Of a DNA stretch of 64,000 nucleotides, positions 1 through 7,146 are shown one piece after another. Location: assembly GCF_051465645.1 (NCBI RefSeq), contig NZ_CP195790.1, positions 3,472,001 through 3,536,000 of the forward strand, written 5' to 3'. The notes under the pieces were generated by a model. That model did no database searches. It saw nothing but the letters and a program-made list of their open reading frames with translations, and was not told where the DNA came from. How positions within the stretch are numbered: position 1 is the first letter of the stretch; the number at the start of each line of letters is the position of its first letter. The DNA comes from Planctomicrobium sp051465645 (GTDB lineage Bacteria; Planctomycetota; Planctomycetia; Planctomycetales; Planctomycetaceae). The translations under genes and the position numbers were made by a program.

Positions 1-1345
1 TGGTCACGTCGAATCCTGCCCGCTGCAGGAGGCTCGTAGCAATCGCCGAACGCCCTCCTCCCTGACATTGGGCGACGACCGGCTTCGACCGATCAATGTT
101 CCCAATCTCGCGGAGCAGCTTGCCGAGAAACCGGTACTCCGCGCCGGGGATGTGTCCGGCCTGGAATTCGGTGAGTGCCCGAACGTCGAGCAGTGTCACT
201 TCGCCACGTTCGATGCGAGGCTGCAACTCCTGCGGAGCGCGCGACGAATACGATTGTGTCCGCAGCCCAGCCTGCTGCACTTTCTGGACGTCGAAGTAAC
301 CGCCGACGTTGTCGATTCCGATGGACCGCAAACGACGCAAGTGTTCCGGCAGCGCCGCCTCGTCGGTCAGCAGGTAGATCGGCTGTGCGTAGTCCACCAG
401 GAATCCCGCCCACTGGACGAGCGAGCCGGACGGAATGTTAATTGTTCCCGGAACGTGGGCTTCCATGAAGTCCGCTGCCGGCGACGGGTCAATCACCAAG
501 TATCGCTCGGCAGTTTGTTCGAGTTCCGTCGGTGGAACGGCCGCGACAGGAGCCAAGTTGCGGATCAATTCCGGTCCGACCTTGTTCACCCGCTTCATCA
601 CCGCGAAGTAGTACGGCGTCTCTGGCTGCTCGGAGAGGATGTAGTCGACGAACTGCTGCTCATCGTGAAACTGCAAGGCGGGATTGAATCGCTTCTCGTA
701 CCCGACCGTGCTGGAGGGAACCGCTCCCAGTCCCTTGCCGCAGGCGCTTCCCGCACCATGCGCCGGCCAGACTTGCAGATGATCTGGAAGCTCGTGGAAG
801 CGGCGCATCGAGTGATAGAGTTGCCGCGCTCCCACTTCGGCGCTGCCGACGACGCCCGCCGCCGTTTCCAGCAGGTCCGGCCGTCCGATCGAGCCGACGA
901 ACACGAAGTCGCCGGTGAAGATGCCCATCGGCTCCGTCGCGCCGCCTCCCTCATCGGTCAGGAGGAACGACAGATGCTCCGGCGTATGCCCCGGAGTGTG
1001 GACCGCCTCCAGCTTGACGTTGCCGATGCGGAACACGTCTCCATGCTTCAGCAGTTGCGCGTCGTATTGGTCGGCATAGAGGTATTTCCAGTCCGCCGGT
1101 CCCTCATCCGACAGGTAGAGTTTCGCACCGTCGCGATCGGCCAGCTCGCGGGAGCCAGAGACGAAATCGGCATGAATGTGCGTCTCGGCCGAGCCGACGA
1201 TCCGCAGCCCTTCGCGCTGGGCCGCTTCCAGGTACGGATCGACATTCCGTCCGGGATCGATCACCACTGCTTCACCGGTTTTCTGGCAACCGACGAGGTA
1301 CGAGGCGTGCGCCAAAGCTGGATCGTAAAAATATTTGAGGAACAT
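1..1345 (-). CDS. MBL-fold hydrolase with two rhodanese domains (persulfide dioxygenase-like), C-terminus beyond window
   Basis: The minus strand is open from an ATG at 1345 to the window edge (448 codons, C-terminus missing), with AAGGAG a few bases upstream. The N-terminal metallo-beta-lactamase domain shows the metal motif THIHAD (H56, H58, D60), then HTPGHTPEH and FTGDF. Two rhodanese domains follow: the first has lost the active-site cysteine (LLTDEA in its place), the second keeps it in CQGGRRS. Proteins of this build are usually glutathione persulfide or polysulfide dioxygenases that oxidise sulfane sulfur. It lies 43 bases after a rhodanese-DUF2892 gene and an ArsR regulator on the same strand, so a sulfide/persulfide detoxification operon is inferred. 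The exact substrate is not shown by the sequence. Confidence 0.9.
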   Translation of the reverse strand, partial: MFLKYFYDPALAHASYLVGCQKTGEAVVIDPGRNVDPYLEAAQREGLRIVGSAETHIHADFVSGSRELADRDGAKLYLSDEGPADWKYLYADQYDAQLLKHGDVFRIGNVKLEAVHTPGHTPEHLSFLLTDEGGGATEPMGIFTGDFVFVGSIGRPDLLETAAGVVGSAEVGARQLYHSMRRFHELPDHLQVWPAHGAGSACGKGLGAVPSSTVGYEKRFNPALQFHDEQQFVDYILSEQPETPYYFAVMKRVNKVGPELIRNLAPVAAVPPTELEQTAERYLVIDPSPAADFMEAHVPGTINIPSGSLVQWAGFLVDYAQPIYLLTDEAALPEHLRRLRSIGIDNVGGYFDVQKVQQAGLRTQSYSSRAPQELQPRIERGEVTLLDVRALTEFQAGHIPGAEYRFLGKLLREIGNIDRSKPVVAQCQGGGRSAIATSLLQRAGFDVT

Positions 1346-1388
1346 GGTTTTTCTCCTTGTGGTGTGAATTCAAAGACAAACACAGAGA

Positions 1389-1979
1389 TCACGACCTGTT
1401 ACTGGAAATGGAGGGGCCTGTTGAACAGGAGGTGACCTTGACGCCGGAATACCTCACCTGGTTCCACGGCATACGCGCCAACATCATCGCCATGCCGCAG
1501 GTGTCCGTGACGCCGGCGAAAACCAGCCCCGCTCCGACAAACGCCGACAAGCCGATCCAATAGGGATGGACGAATGCTCCCAAGGCGCTTCCGACCAGAA
1601 CCAGGGTTCCCGCTGCGATGCGGACCTGCCGCTCCAGCGAGATCGCTTTCTTGCCGCGAATGACTGGCAAGCCCGCCTGCTCCCAGGCAAGCGTTCCCCC
1701 CTCGACGTTGACGACATTCGTCACGCCGGACGATAGCAGCCGCTCGCACGCCTGCTTCCCCCGGTTTCCCGAACGGCAGATGACATAGAGCGGTTGACCG
1801 GAACCGTTCCGTTCCGCGCTCAGCCCGGCGGCATCCAACCGGTCGAGCGGAACATTCCGAGCGAACTCGACGTGGACCTCGCGGAACTCGACGGGCGTCC
1901 GCACGTCGATCAGGTCCACCTCCTGTCCGGTGGCTTTCAGTTCGCTGAGTTGCTGAGGAGTGATGGTCTTGGCGTTCAT
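1389..1979 (-). CDS. Rhodanese domain protein with DUF2892 membrane domain (YgaP-like)
   Basis: 196 residues. An N-terminal rhodanese domain (about 1-105) carries the active-site loop CRSGNRG; after it come two hydrophobic segments (about 120-165) typical of the DUF2892 inner-membrane domain, as in E. coli YgaP. The protein would take sulfane sulfur as a cysteine persulfide at the membrane. The start at 1979 has AGGAG a few bases upstream. It sits between the ArsR gene and the MBL-rhodanese gene on the same strand, which supports a sulfur-responsive operon. The last 20 or so residues look unrelated to the family and may be a variable tail. Confidence 0.88.
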   Translation of the reverse strand: MNAKTITPQQLSELKATGQEVDLIDVRTPVEFREVHVEFARNVPLDRLDAAGLSAERNGSGQPLYVICRSGNRGKQACERLLSSGVTNVVNVEGGTLAWEQAGLPVIRGKKAISLERQVRIAAGTLVLVGSALGAFVHPYWIGLSAFVGAGLVFAGVTDTCGMAMMLARMPWNQVRYSGVKVTSCSTGPSISSNRS

Positions 1980-2009
1980 GGCGTTCTCCTGGAAATCCCC
2001 GAACGAGTC

Positions 2010-2041
2010 GAATGTTCGATAGTTCGGAATGTTATTGACAT
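2010..2041. promoter_or_regulatory. Possible second ArsR operator before the rhodanese gene
   Basis: The short gap between the ArsR gene and the rhodanese gene holds CGAATGTTCGATAGTTCG, with CGAA and TTCG arms 10 bases apart and a direct repeat of AACATTC on the minus strand. It could be an operator for the neighbouring regulator. The match is to symmetry only, not to a known consensus. Confidence 0.25.
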
Positions 2042-2061
2042 TTTGACAAAAAAAGAGACGA

Positions 2062-2394
2062 TCACGGGCAGGCTCCCGCGTCGCACCGCTCCTCGACGCA
2101 TTTCATCAGGTTTTTCAAATGCGGATCGACGACCCGGTAGAACACGTTGCGTCCCTCTTTTTCGCTGTTGAGAAACCCGCACCGCTGCATCAGCCGCAAA
2201 TGCTCCGAAGCCATCGCCGTCGGCAATTCGCACGCTTCCGCCAATTCCCCGACCGTGTACTGCCCGACCAGCATCATCTGCACCATCCTGAGCCGGTGCG
2301 GATGAGCCAGCACGCGCAGGCACTCCGCCGCCCGTCCCAAGGCGTCCAAGTCAGTCAGTCGCGGGGGGACCGCTTTGGTCGTTGGCTTTCCCAT
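2062..2394 (-). CDS. ArsR/SmtB-family repressor, probable sulfide/persulfide or metal sensor
   Basis: 110 residues from the ATG at 2394; the reading frame is open further upstream, but only this ATG fits the family length and the promoter. A winged helix-turn-helix spans about 20-95, with the recognition helix around ACELPTAMASEHL. Six cysteines (25, 55, 72, 99, 104, 109), three of them in the last 12 residues, are available for thiol-based sensing. Family members paired with persulfide dioxygenase and rhodanese genes (BigR/SqrR type) derepress on persulfide; that role is inferred here from context. A strong promoter lies directly before the ATG with a short inverted repeat inside it, suggesting autorepression. 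Confidence 0.9.
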   Translation of the reverse strand: MGKPTTKAVPPRLTDLDALGRAAECLRVLAHPHRLRMVQMMLVGQYTVGELAEACELPTAMASEHLRLMQRCGFLNSEKEGRNVFYRVVDPHLKNLMKCVEERCDAGACP

Positions 2395-2401
2395 ACAGTC
2401 A

Positions 2402-2429
2402 AATATATCGGAATCTCCCGACCTGTCAA
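2402..2429 (-). promoter_or_regulatory. Sigma70-type promoter of arsR with internal inverted repeat; transcript probably leaderless
   Basis: On the minus strand TTGACA (2429-2424) and TATATT (2407-2402) are 16 bp apart. The spacer holds the inverted repeat TCGG-N6-CCGA (2408-2421), the usual place for an ArsR operator. The -10 box ends only 7 bases before the ATG at 2394, so transcription would begin at or next to the start codon. The -35 box overlaps the end of a methyltransferase fragment. Confidence 0.6.
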
Positions 2430-2629
2430 GTAGTCCTTTCTCCAAGTTCGTCAAAGTCGGAGATTGAGTTGACAAAATACGCCTTGACAACATCTTCCGT
2501 CGGCGATAGCTGCTGCCAGTAGGGGTCGCCAATGAGGATGATCCCTCCGGTGCGCAGGCTCCGCGCCAGAAACTCGATAGTGCCGACGACTCCACCGGCG
2601 ATCCAAGTGGCACCGACACAGGCTGTCAC
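2426..2629 (-). pseudogene. Internal fragment of a SAM-dependent methyltransferase
   Basis: The frame reads CVGATWIAGGVVGTIE, then LARSLRTGGIILIGDPYW and ends near SISDFDELGE. This is the middle of a class I SAM-dependent methyltransferase (the region after the SAM-binding motif, with the conserved 'LRPGG' step). Both ends are missing: upstream it begins abruptly at the stop of the 2630-3304 gene, and downstream it stops after SISDF where family members continue for about 100 more residues. It has no proper start and overlaps the arsR promoter. It is best read as a rearrangement scar. Confidence 0.65.
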
Positions 2630-3304
2630 TCAGTCGTTTTCAATTCGCAACTCGGAAAAATATCCCTCGGTCCCGACGTCCACAAACAGACCGATCCCTC
2701 CTGACACGTCGTCCCCGAGTTTGAGATCGTTCACGATCAACGCAGGTTGCTTGGCACCATTGACGAACAGCTTCGCCTGGGTGCCTTTCACCACGATTTT
2801 AAGATCGATCCATTCGTCAAGTCCCATGTCGGCATATGATTCGTATTTCTCGGGAGCTTCCTTGCGAAGGCGCTGGAACTTGAAGTCTGGATACGCAAAG
2901 TACTGAATCGAGTGGTTTCGCCGGACTTGGTCGTCGACTCTGGCATTGCCTGGGCGGACATAGATGCACTCGAATTTCGAGTTGTCTTCGTGAATGCGGA
3001 AGGCAATTCCGATGAACCCTCTCGCAAAGTCTGGAGCGTCCTTCAAGAGCCTGCTCAGCACTTTCACTTCGATGGTCCCGTCCTGGAATCCGACTCCCTT
3101 GAGTTTGGCGAACGTCGGTTCGTCGAACTCTTTCACGGCAGGATCTTTCGTGACGCGAATGGCCTCTTTCCCCATGATCGTCTCCGACCCGACGGAAACG
3201 CTGACCGGCTGAAGTTTGGCTTTCTCAAGATCAGCGGCGTATGACACCTGAGTCAGCACTCCGATGGCAGTCCAGATGAGCAATGAATGTACGACATTTT
3301 TCAT
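2630..3304 (-). CDS. Secreted LamG/DUF1080-like concanavalin-fold protein
   Basis: 224 residues from the ATG at 3304 (AGGAG upstream). The first 22 residues are a typical Sec signal peptide ending at SYAAD. The rest resembles the beta-jellyroll DUF1080 / 3-keto-disaccharide hydrolase-like family common in planctomycetes: FDEPTFAKLKGVGFQDGTIE, then GFIGIAFRI and KLFVNGA near the end. The role is probably binding or cleavage of a sugar outside the cytoplasm, but no catalytic residues can be named. An upstream extension of the frame is open but matches a different, broken gene, so the shorter start was chosen. Confidence 0.7.
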   Translation of the reverse strand: MKNVVHSLLIWTAIGVLTQVSYAADLEKAKLQPVSVSVGSETIMGKEAIRVTKDPAVKEFDEPTFAKLKGVGFQDGTIEVKVLSRLLKDAPDFARGFIGIAFRIHEDNSKFECIYVRPGNARVDDQVRRNHSIQYFAYPDFKFQRLRKEAPEKYESYADMGLDEWIDLKIVVKGTQAKLFVNGAKQPALIVNDLKLGDDVSGGIGLFVDVGTEGYFSELRIEND

Positions 3305-3625
3305 GAACAATCTCCTATTACCAAGTATGCCACGTACCCGATCGACAACGTGACCGCAGCGACCAGGAACTCGACAGGTTGCTTGGTTCCGGCGATGACC
3401 AACGTGCCACCTACAAACAGCAGCAGTGGAAAGGGAAGAGGGAACCCGAATCAACTCAAAGCTCCACCGCAGCAAGAACAGCGGTGCAACCGTCAATACG
3501 GCACTCAACGATAACGTAGGGCCGGGATAAGACAAGAGTTGATGGAGCGAGGCAATTTGAACCACGGTGATCGCCAAGATGGATGACGCGAATGCATTGG
3601 ATGGTCCATTAGGCGGTTGTTCAGA
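3301..3625 (-). pseudogene. Frameshifted remnant of a small membrane protein
   Basis: One minus-strand frame gives hydrophobic sequence (AITVVQIASLHQLLSYPGPT, then LSLSAVLTVAPLFLL). Near 3450 the hydrophobic pattern moves to another frame (FPLPFPLLLFVGGTLVIAG, then VEFLVAAVTLSIGYVAYLVI) and ends in a TGA that overlaps the next gene's ATG by four bases. A single frame change would join the two halves into one protein with about three membrane segments, translationally coupled to the 2630-3304 gene. No start codon with a ribosome site was found upstream. The family is not recognised. Confidence 0.5.
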
Positions 3626-4199
3626 TTAAATCGACCTCGTATAACAGATCGGACGTGCTCGTTGACTTTTCAAATCCGCCACCAACACTCAGCCCCCAAC
3701 CTAAGATGCCACCACCACCCGGCGGTCCGGCAGACTGACCTCTTCGAGCTTAGCCAAGTCATCGTTGGCAGCCTTCGGGGGTGTTCTTAGGAACAATTCG
3801 CTTTTTCGCCATCGCGTCTTTCTCTTCACATGTGCTCCATTGCCTGATCGAGTGTCTATGTGAACCTCCGAAACTGAGACCACCGCTGGAAGCGGTAGCA
3901 CTCGAACCGCTTGCAATACCGTCAGGCCGGTGGCTGCAAAGAAGAGATTCGCATGTCCCCAAAAACGGTGATTGGCACATGCAAGAGCCTTTAGGCTGCC
4001 CCTTCCCCACAGAGAGCGCCTTTCGCCTTTGTATGCCCCCTTAGAATGCGATTATGGGGCATGTCGGTACCGCAGGTGACGTCTTCCTCCTGAATGCCAT
4101 TTCGGACCGGTCGACTGATTCTGACGATTCGGTTTGTCCGAAATCGCCGCCATCTCAACGACTTATCCTCAGAACGCCCATCGCCCACTACAGGAAGAA
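3626..4199. other. Intergenic stretch without supported genes
   Basis: About 570 bases between the membrane-protein remnant and the plasmid origin region. Short open frames exist on both strands but none has a ribosome site plus recognisable protein sequence. It may mark the junction between accessory genes and the replication module. Confidence 0.5.
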
Positions 4200-4337
4200 A
4201 ACTATAGGTATCTAACTATAGGTTTTACGGGGGGGCGATTCAGCGCAGGATTGATGGCCCCAGAGGGGGGTGATTCAGCGTACCGGTGGGGGGCGATTCA
4301 GCGTGGATAACTTTTCCCGTCTGCCGGGTTATCCACA
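4200..4337. other. Candidate plasmid replication origin: iteron-like repeats and DnaA boxes
   Basis: Two direct copies of AACTATAGGT (4200-4209, 4214-4223) are followed by three copies of the 16-mer GGGGGGYGATTCAGCG (4230-4245, 4265-4280, 4288-4303). A perfect DnaA box TTATCCACA lies at 4329-4337 and a one-mismatch inverted box at 4302-4310. The repA-like gene ends 9 bases beyond. Repeats of this kind next to an initiator gene are the hallmark of iteron-controlled plasmids. The copies are spaced 35 and 23 bases apart, so the helical phasing is not perfectly regular. Confidence 0.7.
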
Positions 4338-4345
4338 GATCAGGG

Positions 4346-5302
4346 CTAGGAAGTGGTTCCGGCCAGGCTGATGCAGGTCTTGCTGATTGGGGGTGGGGAT
4401 TCGTAGAGTCGAATGCCGCCGATGACTTCTTCGATCCGGGCATCGGGATACACCAGCCAGACTTTCCGCAGGACGGCTTTGAATTCCCGCTTGAAATCCT
4501 TCGACGTGGCATATTCCTGGCCGAACTGGTCGCGGAGGTTGTCCCAACTCAGCATGACCCCGTTGGGCTGGCGAATCCGGCAAAGCCGGTGGGCCAGCCA
4601 GGTGTAGATGTCCAATGCCAGGGAAGAGTGCTTCAAGGCGGCCAGTGCCCGGTGGTCGAGCGGGACGGCATGTTGAGTCAGCGTATCGTAAAACTTCTGG
4701 GAGAGTTCCAGGACTCCGGGCCACAGCGTTTGCTGTTGCCCATCATGGTGCAGCCACGCTTCAAAACGGTCGATGGGCTTGGCATCGACGGTGACCACCC
4801 TCCCCTCGGCGGTCATGCCAATGGTCAGGCGGCAAGCGGCCAGAGCCACCATCTGCTTGCGAAACACCGTATAGCCTCCGCGTTTGCCGCCGCTGGTCGG
4901 AATGCCGAGCATTTGCAGGAACTGCCGCATACTGTCGCCCAGTTCGACGGTCCGATTCTGCGTGCGGATCGCTTCGGAGCTGAGATGCACCATGACGAGA
5001 CGCGGAGTCGTGCCGTAAGGGAGAGGCTGCGGCTCCCAAGCCTTGCCGTTCCAGAGTTTGCCTGCTTCCAGCAGGATGCTGAACGGGCCGTTGTTGCGTT
5101 CAAAGGTGCGGGCTTCGGTCGCCCGTCGGGGCAAGCCAACCTGGCACATCACCGTATGCAGAAAGTCCGACCGATCGGGACGTTCCGCCTGGATTTTGAT
5201 ATGGGCTTCCACCAGTCGCTCCGTGACCGGCGTTGGCTTCAGGCGAACCTCTTTCGTTGTCGGTTTCAGAGATTGCCAGTTCTCAAAATCATCCTGATCC
5301 AT
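4346..5302 (-). CDS. repA: RepA-family plasmid replication initiator
   Basis: 318 residues from the ATG at 5302; an in-frame TTG at 5326 is possible but has no better ribosome site. The protein resembles the plasmid-encoded RepA family (PF04796 type): the N-terminal half contains GLPRRATEARTFERNNGPFS and KQMVALAACRLTIG, and the C-terminal winged-helix half contains ALDIYTWLAHRL and SWDNLRDQFG. It would bind the adjacent iterons and load the replication machinery together with DnaA. It follows the ribbon-helix-helix gene by about 40 bases and parA upstream of that, making a parA-RHH-repA operon. The gene looks intact, so the element could replicate at least after excision. Confidence 0.85.
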   Translation of the reverse strand: MDQDDFENWQSLKPTTKEVRLKPTPVTERLVEAHIKIQAERPDRSDFLHTVMCQVGLPRRATEARTFERNNGPFSILLEAGKLWNGKAWEPQPLPYGTTPRLVMVHLSSEAIRTQNRTVELGDSMRQFLQMLGIPTSGGKRGGYTVFRKQMVALAACRLTIGMTAEGRVVTVDAKPIDRFEAWLHHDGQQQTLWPGVLELSQKFYDTLTQHAVPLDHRALAALKHSSLALDIYTWLAHRLCRIRQPNGVMLSWDNLRDQFGQEYATSKDFKREFKAVLRKVWLVYPDARIEEVIGGIRLYESPPPISKTCISLAGTTS

Positions 5303-5341
5303 CGTCGTGTTTACTGATAATCGCAAAATCGTATTTCTGTA

Positions 5342-5608
5342 TTACTGTAATTCTGTGTCATGGTTGTTCCCTGTTTTCACTGGTTCTTCAAAGCGTTGCT
5401 CCAGTAACTCCCGAATGACATCGGCCATCTTGAGTCCCTGCAAGGCACACTGACTTTTGACTCGTTGATGGAGTGAGACGGGAACGTCGATCGTCAGGCG
5501 TTTGACTGGTTCGCTGGAAGCGTTGCCGTTGCGGTCGTTGACCCAGTGATCGGGAGACGTGGCACCGTGGCGGCTGGTCGGTTTGCCGGAAAAAGGGACT
5601 TTCTTCAT
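5342..5608 (-). CDS. Ribbon-helix-helix partition protein (ParG/CopG-like)
   Basis: 88 residues. A flexible basic N-terminus (about 1-35) precedes a ribbon-helix-helix domain: KRLTIDVPVSLHQRVKSQC then the second helix LKMADVIRELLEQRF. Start and stop codons overlap with parA by four bases (5605-5608), so the two are translationally coupled. In ParA-ParG type systems such a small protein is the centromere-binding partner of the ATPase and also represses the operon. That role is inferred from position and fold. Confidence 0.8.
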   Translation of the reverse strand: MKKVPFSGKPTSRHGATSPDHWVNDRNGNASSEPVKRLTIDVPVSLHQRVKSQCALQGLKMADVIRELLEQRFEEPVKTGNNHDTELQ

Positions 5609-6234
5609 GCCATCAGCTCCAGAATGTCATCGACCAGAGATTTGATCTCCTTGCCTGCCACGTTGCTGGGAGCCGTTTCAAACACCGTCTGTCCCTGGGC
5701 GGCAGACTCCGCCAAGGCGACTCGCTGACAGATGGCCGTTTCCAGAACGGGAATTGGATATTCGGCCAGTGCTTCGATCACATCACGCCCCAAAGCCGTA
5801 TTTACGATTTTGCGATTAATGACAAATGCAGATTTCAGTGTCGGTTTGAAGACCGTCGCTTCCTGGAGCATGTCGACAATCTCCTTGGCCGCCCAGACAT
5901 CATAGGGTGACGGCTGGACCGGAATCAGAATCAGGTCGCTGGCCATGATGGCCGACCGGGCGACGTCATAGACACGAGGCGGTCCGTCAATGATCACGGT
6001 GTCATATCCCTTCGCCAGCGGAGGCAGTTCCTTGTGAATGGATGGCTTCGGCAGACCGGCAACCGGAAACAGTGGCTCCCCATGTCGGGCAGCGGCCCAG
6101 TCGAGTGCGGAACCCTGTGGATCGGCATCAACCAACAGCACTTTTTGTTTGCGTCGTGACAGGGCATCGGCAACATGAACGGCCAGTGTTGTCTTACCGA
6201 CGCCTCCCTTTTGATTCAGAAATCCGATGATCAT
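5605..6234 (-). CDS. parA: ParA-family partition ATPase
   Basis: 209 residues, starting at 6234 with GGAGG upstream. The deviant Walker A motif KGGVGKTT is at residues 9-16, followed by LLVDADPQGSALDW (switch region) and TVIIDGPPRV (Walker B). The short length without an N-terminal DNA-binding domain fits the type Ib ParA class, which pairs with small ribbon-helix-helix proteins such as the next gene. It would move plasmid copies apart using ATP. This is one of the clearest signs that the left half of the window derives from a plasmid. Confidence 0.92.
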   Translation of the reverse strand: MIIGFLNQKGGVGKTTLAVHVADALSRRKQKVLLVDADPQGSALDWAAARHGEPLFPVAGLPKPSIHKELPPLAKGYDTVIIDGPPRVYDVARSAIMASDLILIPVQPSPYDVWAAKEIVDMLQEATVFKPTLKSAFVINRKIVNTALGRDVIEALAEYPIPVLETAICQRVALAESAAQGQTVFETAPSNVAGKEIKSLVDDILELMA

Positions 6235-6592
6235 ATTCCTCCGTAAATGCTGTTTTCATGAAATGCGATTTTACGCTTATCACCATTTGCGGTGATGGTC
6301 AAACACAGAATTGCAGCAAGGCGATTTTGTGGTTTTCTGTATCGTCGTGTTTCTGCATTTCCGTTTTTCACGGTGAAAAAGTTCCTAAGCCATGCTTAGG
6401 GGAGACGTCTGATGGGAAATTTCAATCAGCCTTTTTCAACATCTCTTCTTCAACGTGCTTTGGCAGCAGAGAGTCGGGCGCAACCTGATGAAGCCAGTTC
6501 AGCCGCTGACTGTCAATCAGAAATGAGGTGACAGGAGTGCTGGTCGTGTTACACCGGACACGATGAAACAACGTGCCCCGGAGAGAGACTGC
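6235..6592. promoter_or_regulatory. Control region upstream of the parA operon
   Basis: About 360 bases between parA (minus) and the next small gene. It contains the parA ribosome site, the inverted repeat TCACC-N6-GGTGA near 6277-6295, and the palindromes described at 6334-6400. No reading frame here looks like a gene. Confidence 0.5.
6334..6400. promoter_or_regulatory. Palindrome cluster upstream of parA (candidate partition site or operator)
   Basis: Two perfect inverted repeats lie side by side: TTTTTCAC-G-GTGAAAAA (6364-6380) and CCTAAGC-CAT-GCTTAGG (6384-6400). Just before them, TTTCTGTAT (6334-6342) and ATCGTCGTGTTT (6341-6352) also occur around the RHH-repA junction (5334-5342 and 5301-5312). 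Repeats shared between both ends of a par operon fit binding sites for the ribbon-helix-helix protein. Confidence 0.4.
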
Positions 6593-6799
6593 ATGCTACG
6601 AAAGGAGGAGGAGCGGGAATCTCAGGAACGCCGCTGGATGGCGTTCCTGGAATGCCTGTTCACCCTGTTCATGGGGCTGACTTCATGCCTGTTCGGACTC
6701 CTCCCGATTCTGCCGGAGTTATCCCCGGTTCTGGTCCTGGGAGGCATTGCGTTGGTCTGCTGCCTCCTGGCCTGGCGATGGCATGGCCGAACCGATTGA
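6593..6799 (+). CDS. Small predicted two-helix membrane protein
   Basis: 68 residues from the ATG at 6593, chosen because GGAGAG lies just upstream; an earlier in-frame ATG at 6563 lacks one. After a charged start (LRKEEERESQERR) two hydrophobic stretches follow (about 15-36 and 42-60). Its 3' end overlaps the convergent 6719-6970 gene by 81 bases, so only one of the two may be expressed as drawn. No family is recognised. Confidence 0.4.
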   Translation: MLRKEEERESQERRWMAFLECLFTLFMGLTSCLFGLLPILPELSPVLVLGGIALVCCLLAWRWHGRTD

Positions 6800-6970
6800 G
6801 GAATCACAGGAATGCTGTCTGGCCAGTTCGGCCTCATAGTAGCGATAAGCGAGCTGGCGGGTGGTGTCCTGATCCGGGACACCACCACACTGGATTGTCA
6901 GCTCGACGTAAGCGGCAAACGCACAGCCGTGGAACAGATCATCAAAGATTGGATCATCGTTGAGGTTCAT
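6719..6970 (-). CDS. Small conserved plasmid protein of unknown function
   Basis: 83 residues from the ATG at 6970 (GGAGG upstream). The first 45 residues (DDPIFDDLFHGCAFAAYVE and AYRYYEAELARQ) resemble a short acidic/aromatic protein seen beside plasmid DNA-methylase genes. The last 35 residues are low in structure. Its ATG overlaps the stop of the preceding small gene by one base (TGATG), so it is probably translated by re-initiation in a five-gene minus-strand operon. Function unknown. Confidence 0.6.
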   Translation of the reverse strand: MNLNDDPIFDDLFHGCAFAAYVELTIQCGGVPDQDTTRQLAYRYYEAELARQHSCDSSIGSAMPSPGQEAADQRNASQDQNRG

Positions 6971-7146
6971 CACGGCCTCCGGCTGTGGACCGGATGCCGT
7001 TCCTCGATGCCATCCGGTAGGACAGCCTTGAGCCAGTGGCGGCTGTGACTCTCCAGATCGGAGTAAAGCAGATTGGCTCGACGCTCGGCTTGACCACGGT
7101 CGGCGGCGGTGATGTCGATTTCGATGCTGATGCGGAAGTGTTTCAT
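6970..7146 (-). CDS. Small protein of unknown function in the methyltransferase operon
   Basis: 58 residues starting MKHFRISIEIDITAADRGQ. The start overlaps the stop of the methyltransferase gene by four bases (ATGA) and its stop overlaps the next start by one base, the pattern expected for coupled genes. A beta strand followed by a helix (AERRANLLYSDLESHSRHWL) is plausible. No family recognised. Confidence 0.6.
   Translation of the reverse strand: MKHFRISIEIDITAADRGQAERRANLLYSDLESHSRHWLKAVLPDGIEERHPVHSRRP

Noticed and set aside
68..1435. Long plus-strand open frame over the sulfur gene
   Set aside because: It is antisense to the MBL-rhodanese gene, has no family resemblance, and arises from the high G+C content.
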